In this document: piece by piece, positions 57,078-64,000 of the stretch
How positions within the stretch are numbered: the stretch's first letter is position 1
Layout: each line of letters starts with the position of its first letter
NCBI RefSeq assembly: GCF_030064675.1
Contig: NZ_CP116413.1
Location: 4,620,001 to 4,684,000, forward strand
DNA length: 64,000 nucleotides
Direction of reading: 5' to 3'
From: Crossiella sp. CA-258035
GTDB lineage: Bacteria > Actinomycetota > Actinomycetes > Mycobacteriales > Pseudonocardiaceae
The notes under the pieces: generated by a model
Database searches by the model: none
Told to the model about the DNA's origin: nothing
Seen by the model: the letters and a program-made list of their open reading frames with translations, nothing else
Made by a program: the position numbers and the translations under genes

Positions 57078-57689
57078 ATGCCAGCCAGCAACCTCCTCGC
57101 CTTCTGGGCCGTGGCCGCCCTGCTCATCGCCGTGCCCGGCGCGGACTGGGCCTTCGCCATCGCCGCCGGTCTGCGCCGCCAGGCCCTGGCCGCCGCCACC
57201 GGCATCACCCTCGGCTACCTGGCGATGACCGCGGTGGTCGCCGCCGGTCTCGGCCTGCTCATCACCAGCACCCCGGCCGCACTCACCGCGCTGACCGTCG
57301 CCGGTGCCTGCTACCTCGCCTGGCTGGGTGGCAAAACCCTCCGCAACCCCAGCGGCCCGACCACATCCGGGGACACCGCGACCAGTCCCCGGCACACCGT
57401 GTCGCAGGGCTTCGCGGTCAGTGCGCTCAACCCCAAGGGCCTGCTGGTCTTCGTGGCCCTGCTCCCACAGTTCACCACCCCGGCCGCCTCCTGGCCGATT
57501 CCGCTGCAACTGGCCGCGCTGGGCCTGGCCTTCACCGCCACCTGCGCCGTGGTCTACCTGTGCGTGGCCGCCACCGCGCACGCGGTGCTGCGCGCCCGGC
57601 CCGCCGCGGCCAGGGTGGTCTCCAGGGTCTCCGGTGCCTCGATGATCCTCATCGGCGCCGCGCTGGTCCTGGAACGCGTCATGACATGA
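57078..57689 (+). CDS. LysE-family amino-acid exporter
   Basis: 203 residues from ATG 57078 with five to six hydrophobic segments. Family signature AVPGADWAFAIAAGLRRQAL (about 18-37; P-G-x-D/P and G-x-R-x-G-like) and AVSALNPKGLLVFVALLPQF (about 118-137). Exports an amino acid or analogue, probably under the divergent Lrp regulator. Confidence 0.93.
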   Translation: MPASNLLAFWAVAALLIAVPGADWAFAIAAGLRRQALAAATGITLGYLAMTAVVAAGLGLLITSTPAALTALTVAGACYLAWLGGKTLRNPSGPTTSGDTATSPRHTVSQGFAVSALNPKGLLVFVALLPQFTTPAASWPIPLQLAALGLAFTATCAVVYLCVAATAHAVLRARPAAARVVSRVSGASMILIGAALVLERVMT

Positions 57690-57699
57690 TGCGAGGACC

Positions 57700-59211
57700 G
57701 TGATCAATCCTGGCGTCTGGGGGACGTTGACGGTGACCTCGCCGGAACCGGCCAGCGCGGCCGAACGACTCCTCGGCCGCCCGATGCCGGCAGACCGGTC
57801 GCGCGGCTGGCTGGTCGCCGCCGTGCTCGCGGTGCTCGGCGGGATCATCCGGTTCCAGAACCTGGGTTCGCCCACCGATCCCAGCGGCACGCCGGTCTTC
57901 GACGAGAAGTACTACGCCGTGCAGGCCTGGCAGATGCTGCGCAACGGCTGGATCGAGGACAACCCCGGCTTCAACTGGACCGTGCACCCGCCGCTGGCCA
58001 AACAGCTCATCGCGCTGGGCGAGCTGATCTTCGGCTACAACGGCTGGGGCTGGCGGTTCGCCTCGGCGGTCGCGGGCACGCTGATGATCCTGCTGATCGT
58101 CCGCATCGCCCGGCGGCTGACCCGCTCCACCCTGCTCGGCGGCCTGGCCGGGGTGCTGCTCATCTGCGACGGCGTGCTGCACCTGATGAGCCGCACCGCG
58201 ATGCTGGACATCTTCCTCGCGCTGTTCGTGCTCATCGCCTTCGGTTGTCTGCTGCTGGACCGCGACCAGGTGCGCCACCGGCTGGCCACCGCCGTCGGCG
58301 AGGGCTGGGCCACCCACTCCCCGCACGGTCCGCGCCTGGGCTTCCGCTGGTGGCGCTTCACCGCGGGCGTCTCGCTCGGCCTGGCCTGCGGGGTGAAGTG
58401 GGGCGGCCTGTACTGGATCGCCGCCTTCGGCCTGCTCACCGTGTGCTGGGACGCCACCGCCCGCCGCGCCGCCGGGATCGCACACCCGTGGACCGGTGCG
58501 CTGCGCCGCGATGTGCTGCCCGGCCTGTGGTCGCTGCTGCTCATCCCGGTGCTGGTCTACCTGGGCACCTGGTGGTCCTGGTTCGCCAGCGAGACCGGGG
58601 TGAACCGGCACCTGCTGTCCACCGCGCTGTCCTCGCTCTGGCAGTACACCGTCGACGTCTTCCACTTCCACCAGGGCCTGGCCACGCCGAAGGACAAGCC
58701 GCACCCGTGGGAGTCCAAGCCGTGGAGCTGGCCGATGGGCCTGCGGCCGATGCTCTACTTCATCGACAACTCGGCCACCGGCTGCGGCGCGACCACCTGC
58801 GTGCGCGCGACCATGCTGATCGGCACCCCGGCCATGTGGTGGCTGGCCCCGGCCGCGCTGGCCTGGGGCCTGTGGCGCTGGCTCGGCCACCTGGACTGGC
58901 GCTACGGCGCGGTGCTCATCGCCTACCTGGCCGGGCTGCTGCCCTGGTTCCTGAACCTGGACCGCCAGATGTACTTCTTCTACATGACCCCGGTGGCCGC
59001 GTTCCTGGTGCTGGCCCTGGTCCTGCCGCTCGGGCAGATCCTGGGCTCGGCGCGCGAGGGGCACGAGCGGCGGGCGACCGGCCTGCTGGTGGTCGCGCTG
59101 TACGTGGGCCTGGTGGTGGCCAACTTCGTCTGGCTGTGGCCCATCCTCAACGGCGACCCGATCACCGAGGCCCGCTGGCAGGCCGAGCTCTGGCTGCCGT
59201 CCTGGCGCTGA
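57700..59211 (+). CDS. pmt: Polyprenol-phosphate-mannose protein mannosyltransferase (Pmt, GT39)
   Basis: 503 residues from GTG 57700 (GTG 57733 is possible). Integral membrane enzyme that transfers mannose to Ser/Thr of exported proteins. FQNLGSPTDPSGTPVFDEKY (about 54-73) carries the catalytic Asp-Glu, WTVHPPLAKQLIALGELIFG follows, and eleven or so helices include SLGLACGVKWGGLYWIAAFG and WPMGLRPMLYFID. Length and motifs match actinobacterial Pmt. It begins 10 bases after the LysE stop, so the transcripts may be joined. The usual neighbour rsmI is not present. Confidence 0.93.
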   Translation: MINPGVWGTLTVTSPEPASAAERLLGRPMPADRSRGWLVAAVLAVLGGIIRFQNLGSPTDPSGTPVFDEKYYAVQAWQMLRNGWIEDNPGFNWTVHPPLAKQLIALGELIFGYNGWGWRFASAVAGTLMILLIVRIARRLTRSTLLGGLAGVLLICDGVLHLMSRTAMLDIFLALFVLIAFGCLLLDRDQVRHRLATAVGEGWATHSPHGPRLGFRWWRFTAGVSLGLACGVKWGGLYWIAAFGLLTVCWDATARRAAGIAHPWTGALRRDVLPGLWSLLLIPVLVYLGTWWSWFASETGVNRHLLSTALSSLWQYTVDVFHFHQGLATPKDKPHPWESKPWSWPMGLRPMLYFIDNSATGCGATTCVRATMLIGTPAMWWLAPAALAWGLWRWLGHLDWRYGAVLIAYLAGLLPWFLNLDRQMYFFYMTPVAAFLVLALVLPLGQILGSAREGHERRATGLLVVALYVGLVVANFVWLWPILNGDPITEARWQAELWLPSWR

Positions 59212-59305
59212 GCCCGGACCAGCCGATCGGCTGATCTCCGGCTCAGCCCCCGGACCGGGAGTCCGGTTGATGTGCGCCGGGCCGCGCCGCTGCGACGGTG
59301 TGGGC

Positions 59306-60919
59306 ATGACAGAGCCAGCACGCAACCAGCTGAGCCGCCGGACCCTGCTCGCCGGCGCGACCGCCGTGGCAGGCGGCACCCTGGCCGCCGGGACGGTCGG
59401 CCACGCCGCCACCGAGCCCGCCGGTTTGGGCCCGGTGCGCATCCGGCCGGGTGACCCACGCTACGAGAACCTGTTGCGCGGCAACAACTTCCGCTTCACC
59501 GGGCAGCCGGAGGAGATCCGCGTGGTCAGCTCTGCCGAGCAGGTGGTGCGCGCGGTGGCCGAAGCGGCGCGCACCGGACGCCGGATCGCGCCCCGCAGCG
59601 GCGGGCACTGCTTCGAGAACTTCACCGCCGACCCCCAGGTGCGGCTGCTGCTGGACCTCTCGCCGATGGACGAGGTCGGCTACGACCCGGCCATGAAGGC
59701 ATTCGCGGTGCAGCCGGGCGCGACTCTCGGGCAGGTGTACCGGCGGCTGTTCCAGGGCTGGGGCGTGACCATCCCCGGCGGCAGCTGCCCGGCGGTCGGC
59801 GCGGGCGGGCACTTCGCCGGCGGCGGCTACGGCGCGCTGTCCCGCCGGTACGGCTCGGTGGTGGACCACCTCTACGGCGTGGAGGTCGTGGTGGCCGACC
59901 GGGACGGCACCGCCCGCGCGGTGGTCGCCACCCGCGAACCCGAGGACCCGAACCGGGAGCTGTGGTGGGCGCACACCGGCGGTGGCGGCGGCAACTTCGG
60001 CGTGGTCACCCGGTACTGGCTGCGCTCACCAGGGGCCACCGGCGAGCCCTCCCGGCTGCTGCCGCCCTCGCCGAGGACGATGCTCGAACGCGTGGTCTCC
60101 TGGGCCTGGGCGGGCATGACCGAGCAGGCGTTCACCCGGCTGCTGCGCAACTTCGGCGTCTGGCACGAGCGCAACAGCGAACCCGGGGCGCGCCCGGCCG
60201 GACTGTACGCGATCTTGCTGCTGTCCCACCACAGCGCCGGGTACTTCTCGCTGGCCATGCAGATCGACGCGGACCTGCCCGGCGCGGAGGGCCTGGTGGC
60301 CGAGTTCCTGGCCGCGGTCACCGAGGGCACCGGGGTCAAGCCGATCGACGACCGGCACCAGCGGATGCCGTGGCTGCACAAGATGACCTGGCCGGGCACC
60401 GGGGAGGCCGGTGACGCCAGCGCGCGCCGGTACAAGAACAAGGCGGGCTACCTGCGCCGCTCGCTGACCGACCGGCAGCTGGCCGCCGTGCACCACCACC
60501 TGGCCAAGACCATCGCCACCCCGTCGGCGACGATGCTGCTCATCGGCTACGGCGGCCAGGTGCAGGCGGTGCCGCCGGAGGCCACCGCGATCGCCCAGCG
60601 CGGGGCGGTGATGAAGGCGGTCTACAGCACGACCTGGACCGACGAGCGCCAGGACGACACCCACCTGGCCTGGATCCGCGCCTTCTACCGCGACGTCTAC
60701 CTCGACACCGGCGGCGTGCCGGTGCCCGGCGAGGTCAGCGACGGCTCCTACATCAACTACCCGGACAACGACCTGGCCGACCCCGGGCAGAACACCTCCG
60801 GCGTCCCCGCGCACACGCTCTACTACGGGGACAACTACCCGCGCCTGCAACGCGTCAAGGCCCGCTGGGACCCGCGCGGGATCTTCCGGCACGCCCTGGG
60901 CGTGGAACCACCGGCCTGA
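59306..60919 (+). CDS. Tat-exported berberine-bridge-type FAD oxidase
   Basis: 537 residues from ATG 59306. Twin-arginine signal LSRRTLLAGATAVAGGTLAA (about 9-28). FAD domain: PRSGGHCFENFTADPQV (His for 8-alpha linkage, about 103) and PGGSCPAVGAGGHFAGGGYG (Cys for 6-S-cysteinyl linkage, about 166), so the flavin is probably bicovalent. C-terminal BBE motif YINYPDNDLADP and YYGDNYPRLQRVKARWDPRG. Such secreted enzymes oxidise sugars or alkaloid-like and antibiotic alcohols. 33 bases precede the histidine kinase start. Confidence 0.94.
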   Translation: MTEPARNQLSRRTLLAGATAVAGGTLAAGTVGHAATEPAGLGPVRIRPGDPRYENLLRGNNFRFTGQPEEIRVVSSAEQVVRAVAEAARTGRRIAPRSGGHCFENFTADPQVRLLLDLSPMDEVGYDPAMKAFAVQPGATLGQVYRRLFQGWGVTIPGGSCPAVGAGGHFAGGGYGALSRRYGSVVDHLYGVEVVVADRDGTARAVVATREPEDPNRELWWAHTGGGGGNFGVVTRYWLRSPGATGEPSRLLPPSPRTMLERVVSWAWAGMTEQAFTRLLRNFGVWHERNSEPGARPAGLYAILLLSHHSAGYFSLAMQIDADLPGAEGLVAEFLAAVTEGTGVKPIDDRHQRMPWLHKMTWPGTGEAGDASARRYKNKAGYLRRSLTDRQLAAVHHHLAKTIATPSATMLLIGYGGQVQAVPPEATAIAQRGAVMKAVYSTTWTDERQDDTHLAWIRAFYRDVYLDTGGVPVPGEVSDGSYINYPDNDLADPGQNTSGVPAHTLYYGDNYPRLQRVKARWDPRGIFRHALGVEPPA

Positions 60920-60952
60920 CCGGCGACCATGGTCACGGAGAGAGGAGCGCGG

Positions 60953-62086
60953 ATGGTCGGCGCACTGCCGTACACCCTGCTGGCCGCGCTGGCCGCGGGC
61001 ACGGTGGCGATCAGGTGGTCCAACGGCCAGTCCCCGGTCGTTGACCTGGCGCTGTGCGCGCTGGCGGCGGCCTGGATGTTCTGGCTGCACACCCTGTACC
61101 CCGCCTGGCGGACGCGGCCGAGGGTGATGGCGGTCTTCGTCGCCGGGCTGATCGTGATCATGGCGGTGCTGGTGGTCAGGGCACCGTGGTTCGGGCTGTT
61201 CACCCCGGCCGGGTACCTCTTCGCCTTCCGGGTGCTGCCCTGGCCGGGGCGGCTGGCGGGGGTCGCCGGGGTGGCGGTGGTGGCGGGCACCGCGCAGTCC
61301 TACGCGCTGGAGCTGGACACCGCGACGGGGCTGCTCTTCTACCTCATCGTGGTGGCCGCCAACGCGATCCCGCTGTGCGGCTTCGCCTGGTACGCCGAAC
61401 GCACCGACCGGCGCAACGAGGAACGCCTGCGGGTGCTGGCGGAGAACGCGGCCCTGCACGAGCAGCTGCTCGTCCAGGCCAGGGCGGCGGCCGTGCACGA
61501 GGAGCGGGAGCGGATGGCGCGGGAGATCCACGACACCCTGGCCCAGGGCCTCACCGGCATCATCAGCCAGCTCCGCGCCGCCGAGCACGCCGATCCGGCG
61601 GACTGGCGGCGGCACGTGGCCACCGCGACCGGACTGGCCAGGGAGAGCCTGGCCGAGGCCCGCCGCTCGGTGCACGCGCTGCGCCCGGAACCGCTGCGCA
61701 CCGCCCGCCTCGGCGAGGCGCTGACCAGCGTCGCGCGGGACTGGTCGGCGCTGCACCTGGTCCCGGTCCAGGTCACCACCACCGGCACGGCCCGGCCGCT
61801 GACCCAGGAGGCCGAGGTCGCGCTGCTGCGGGCAGCCCAGGAAGCGCTGACCAACGTGGCCAGGCACGCGCGGGCCAGCCGGGTGGGCGTGACACTGTCC
61901 TATCTGGACGAGGAGGTGGCCTTGGACGTGCGCGACGACGGCGGCGGTTTCGACACCGCCCGGCGCGGCGCCGGGTTCGGGCTGGTCGCGATGCGGCAGC
62001 GGATCGAGGGCCTGTCCGGCACGCTGCTGGTGGAGTCCGGGCCCGGCGCGGGCACCGGCATCTCGGCCAGGGTGCCTGCCTCGTGA
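60953..62086 (+). CDS. NarL-type sensor histidine kinase
   Basis: 377 residues from ATG 60953 with AGAGGAG upstream. Five or so membrane segments (about 5-150) as sensor, a coiled helix, HisKA_3 with EERERMAREIHDTLAQGLTG (phospho-His about 188), and HATPase with EALTNVARHARASR, VRDDGGGFD and GFGLVAMRQRIEGLSG. Overlaps the response regulator by 4 bases (GTGA). The signal may be cell-envelope or drug related, as the sensor is membrane-embedded. Confidence 0.93.
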   Translation: MVGALPYTLLAALAAGTVAIRWSNGQSPVVDLALCALAAAWMFWLHTLYPAWRTRPRVMAVFVAGLIVIMAVLVVRAPWFGLFTPAGYLFAFRVLPWPGRLAGVAGVAVVAGTAQSYALELDTATGLLFYLIVVAANAIPLCGFAWYAERTDRRNEERLRVLAENAALHEQLLVQARAAAVHEERERMAREIHDTLAQGLTGIISQLRAAEHADPADWRRHVATATGLARESLAEARRSVHALRPEPLRTARLGEALTSVARDWSALHLVPVQVTTTGTARPLTQEAEVALLRAAQEALTNVARHARASRVGVTLSYLDEEVALDVRDDGGGFDTARRGAGFGLVAMRQRIEGLSGTLLVESGPGAGTGISARVPAS

Positions 62087-62706
62087 TCAGGCTGCTGGTG
62101 GTGGACGACCACCCGGTGGTGCGGGACGGGCTGATCAGCATGTTCGCCCGCGAACCGGACTTCGAGGTGGTCGGTGAGGCCGCCGACGGGGCCGAGGCGG
62201 TCCGGCTCGCCGGGACCCTGCGGCCGGAGGTGGTCCTGATGGACCTGCGGATGCCCGGCATGGACGGGGTGGCCGCGACCAGGCAGCTGGCCGGGACCGG
62301 CGCCCGCGTGCTGGTGCTGACCACCTACGACACCGACAGCCACGTGCTGCCCGCGATCGAGGCCGGGGCCACCGGCTACCTGCTCAAGGACGCGCCGAGG
62401 GAGGAGCTGCTGCGGGCGGTGCGCGCCACCGCACGAGGCGAGGCGGTGCTCGCGCCCACGGCGGCGGCCCTGCTGATGAACCGGGTGCGCTCCACCGCCA
62501 GCCTGCTCAGCCAGCGGGAGCTGGAAGTGCTCCAGCTGGTGGCGGGCGGGGCGACGAACCGGGAGGCGGCGGCGAAGCTGTTCATCACCGAGGCCACGGT
62601 CAAGTCCCACCTGCTCAACATCTACGGCAAGCTCGGTGTCAGCGACCGCGCCGCCGCCGTCACCGAGGCGTTCAACCGAGGTCTGCTGGTGCCGAAGTCG
62701 CCGTGA
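62083..62706 (+). CDS. NarL/LuxR-type response regulator
   Basis: 207 residues from GTG 62083. Receiver (1-120): LLVVDDHPVVRDGLIS, phospho-Asp in VVLMDLRMPGMDG (about 53), LTTYDTDSH and YLLKDAPREEL. LuxR HTH (about 140-200): LSQRELEVLQLVAGGATNRE, then TEATVKSHLLNIYGKLGVSD. Partner of the kinase before it. Its 3' end overlaps the antisense hydrolase remnant by 35 bases. Confidence 0.94.
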   Translation: MIRLLVVDDHPVVRDGLISMFAREPDFEVVGEAADGAEAVRLAGTLRPEVVLMDLRMPGMDGVAATRQLAGTGARVLVLTTYDTDSHVLPAIEAGATGYLLKDAPREELLRAVRATARGEAVLAPTAAALLMNRVRSTASLLSQRELEVLQLVAGGATNREAAAKLFITEATVKSHLLNIYGKLGVSDRAAAVTEAFNRGLLVPKSP

Positions 62707-63321
62707 CCGCGCGCAGGAAGGCCAGCACCGGCACCCGCAGCCTGGCCAGCTCCTCGTCGGTGGCCACGGTGATCCGGTCCTGGCGCGGGCGGAAGTGGCG
62801 GTTGACGAACAGCTGGTACTCCTCGATCTCCGGGGTGATGCCCGACCAGCCGGTGACCAGGTGGAACAGCTTGCGGCGGCCCGCTTCGCCCTGCGCCGAG
62901 CAGAGCAGGGCCTTGGGCAGCCAGCCGAAGGTGCGGCGGCCCAGCGAGGTGCCGACGAAGGCGGCACGGGGGATGTCCAGTGCGGCAAGGACTTCCGCCA
63001 GCCAGCGGGTGTGCCCGCCGGAGACCAGGGGGAGGCGGTGGGGAGTGCTCAGGCCGGGCTCACCGGGATGTCGATGGCGTGCAGGCGGAAGTGCCGGGAC
63101 CACTCGGCCGCGACGCCGAGCCAGGAGGCGGCGTTGCCGCTGGAACCGTGCAGCGGCACCAGCGGCGGGGCGTCGACTGGACCGCTGGAGACGACGAAGG
63201 TGTCACCGTCCGAAGTGGACAGTGTGCGCCGGTCGGCGGGGGAGGGCCAGCGGTCGAGCAGGGCGCGGTAGCGCTCGCCGAGCAGGCGTTCGCTGTCCGG
63301 GGTGCGGTAGATCGTGCTCAC
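62672..63321 (-). pseudogene. Alpha/beta hydrolase broken by frameshift and deletions
   Basis: From GTG 63321 the frame reads MSTIYRTPDSERLLGERYRA and PPLVPLHGSSGNAASW (oxyanion HGSSG), to HAIDIPVSPA and a stop near 63049. The next part is in another frame: GEPGLSTPHRLPLVSGGHTR, WLAEVLAALDIPRAAFVGTS (nucleophile), then jumps without the usual 25-30 residues to FGWLPKALLCSAQGEAG. The end, VPVLAFLRAVTA, lacks the catalytic Asp and His. GTG 63321 overlaps the stop of the HTH gene upstream, so this was once a coupled operon. Confidence 0.8.
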
Positions 63322-63755
63322 CGGGTCACCAGGCGGTCGACCAGGTCGAGCAGGGCCGCGGTGTCGCCGACCGGGCCGTTGAGGATGATCTTCATGCTGG
63401 CCCGCTCCTGGTCGTAGTAGGTCTGCACCCGCATGGCCGGTGCGGAGAAGTCGCGGCCCTGCAAGGAGGCGGTCAGCGCGCCGCTGACGGCGCTCATCAG
63501 CTCGAAGCTGATCGCGTCGATCTGCACCACGGTCGAGGCCTCGGCGTGCCGGTGCCGGGCCGCGGTCTCCCTGGCCGGTGGCTCGGCGGCGCGGCCGGTG
63601 AGGGCTTCCAGGTCCCGGCGGGCGATCCGGTACTGCTTGCCGATCCGGACCGCCTTCAGCCGTCCCTCGCGCACGTAGTTGCGCACGGTCTTCACGTGCA
63701 GGCCGAGCACGTTGGCCACGTGCTCCACGGTGTACAGCTCGTCGTCCACGAACAC
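63318..63755 (-). CDS. Excisionase-type HTH (HTH_17) regulator
   Basis: 145 residues from GTG 63755. N-terminal winged HTH (about 5-55): LYTVEHVANVLGLHVKTVRN, YVREGRLKAVRIGKQYRIAR. The C-terminal 80 residues (ISFELMSAVSGALTASLQGR, VQTYYDQERASMKIILNGPV) look like a small alpha/beta ligand domain, so it is a regulator rather than a phage excisionase. Its operon partner, a hydrolase, is dead. AGGGA repeats in its promoter may be its site. Confidence 0.85.
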   Translation of the reverse strand: MFVDDELYTVEHVANVLGLHVKTVRNYVREGRLKAVRIGKQYRIARRDLEALTGRAAEPPARETAARHRHAEASTVVQIDAISFELMSAVSGALTASLQGRDFSAPAMRVQTYYDQERASMKIILNGPVGDTAALLDLVDRLVTR

Positions 63756-63790
63756 TCCCTAGGTTCCCTTACCTCCGCAACCGTAGCAGA

Positions 63791-63820
63791 AGGAGGGAAG
63801 GATAGGGAGTGATAGGGAAG
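63791..63820. promoter_or_regulatory. Three 10-bp AGGGA direct repeats upstream of the HTH gene
   Basis: AGGGA at 63794-63798, 63804-63808 and 63814-63818, period 10; the last two units read GATAGGGAGT and GATAGGGAAG. Inverted copies TCCCT occur at 63756-63760 and 63765-63769 next to the start codon. Helically phased repeats suggest an operator. Confidence 0.5.
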
Positions 63821-63980
63821 ATCGTGGTGCACTCGGTGGCCATTCGATGAATTCCGGTGGTCGGACTGCTCCGAGCCGGTGCCGGACGTGGTGGCCGGGC
63901 CGTACGGAGGGCGAGAATGCGTCCTACCGGCAAGAATGTTCCGGCTGGGGCCTGATCTCCCCCGAACGAGGTTGAGGACC

Positions 63981-64000
63981 ATGACCAAGAAGGACGACGC
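63981..64000 (+). CDS. Start of a gene cut by the window end
   Basis: ATG 63981 after GAGGTTGAGGACC begins MTKKDD. Only the first codons are visible; product unknown. Confidence 0.5.

Overview
The window is chromosomal DNA of a high-GC actinomycete. Codon third positions are almost all G or C, GTG starts and 4-base ATGA/GTGA overlaps are frequent, and the gene content is actinobacterial: LCP cell-wall ligase, DUF6542, Pmt protein mannosyltransferase, a TipA-type regulator, mycothiol-type enzyme folds and many regulator/enzyme pairs. A member of the Pseudonocardiales is my best guess; no rRNA gene is present to prove it. I see no tRNA, rRNA, CRISPR array or complete insertion sequence.

Layout. 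0-2.2 kb: end of an LCP gene, a DUF6542 membrane protein, then a 73-aa protein coupled to a small GHKL ATPase. 2.2-6.6 kb: an arginase-fold enzyme, then a leftward operon of an XRE-type HTH/peptide deformylase fusion, a kinase-fold protein and an unknown protein. A paralogue of the 73-aa protein is divergent from it. Both small-protein loci carry the same triple GTGA repeat (1386-1411 and 6181-6206), which links them as one probable regulatory system. 6.7-13.3 kb: hydrolase/WYL pair, a TipA homologue with its promoter and internal start, kinase-fold protein, NudC, and a YibE/F membrane protein with a frameshifted repeat tail. 13.3-20.6 kb: secreted DUF1996 protein, MFS, flavin-fold protein, MGT glycosyltransferase/GNAT, ArsR/SRPBCC pair, and a LysR-lectin pair that has lost the DNA between the genes. 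20.6-31 kb: AlkZ-like protein, WYL, MarR/hydrolase, an orphan tyrosine recombinase beside a peptidase remnant, two TetR-controlled redox loci, DUF554. 31-37.6 kb: PadR-DrrA-DrrB-UvrA-like drug-resistance operon, then ArsR/MFS. 37.6-45.8 kb: SDR, hydrolases, a broken HxlR gene, methyltransferase, a stand-alone PaaK-like adenylating protein, an HxlR/NAD-binding pair, a secreted hydrolase and a DUF1579-like protein.

45.8-50.7 kb is the most distinctive metabolic locus: a tightly coupled operon of GNAT, LuxE-type acyl-protein synthetase and a LuxC acyl-CoA reductase fused to a PaaK-like adenylating domain, closed by a 17-bp stem terminator. It looks like a carboxylic-acid-to-aldehyde reductase of unknown substrate. 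50.9-57.7 kb holds a flavin monooxygenase, tandem-GNAT protein, DinB-like protein, imine-reductase-like dehydrogenase, GlxA-type regulator, quinone oxidoreductase and an Lrp/LysE pair. 57.7-64 kb holds Pmt, a Tat-exported bicovalent flavoprotein, a two-component system, a broken hydrolase and an excisionase-like regulator.

Most loci are small 'regulator plus target' modules whose operators can be read as inverted or direct repeats between divergent genes. At least five genes are decayed, so this is an accessory, rearranging region. All functions are inferred by reading the sequence; no database search was run.
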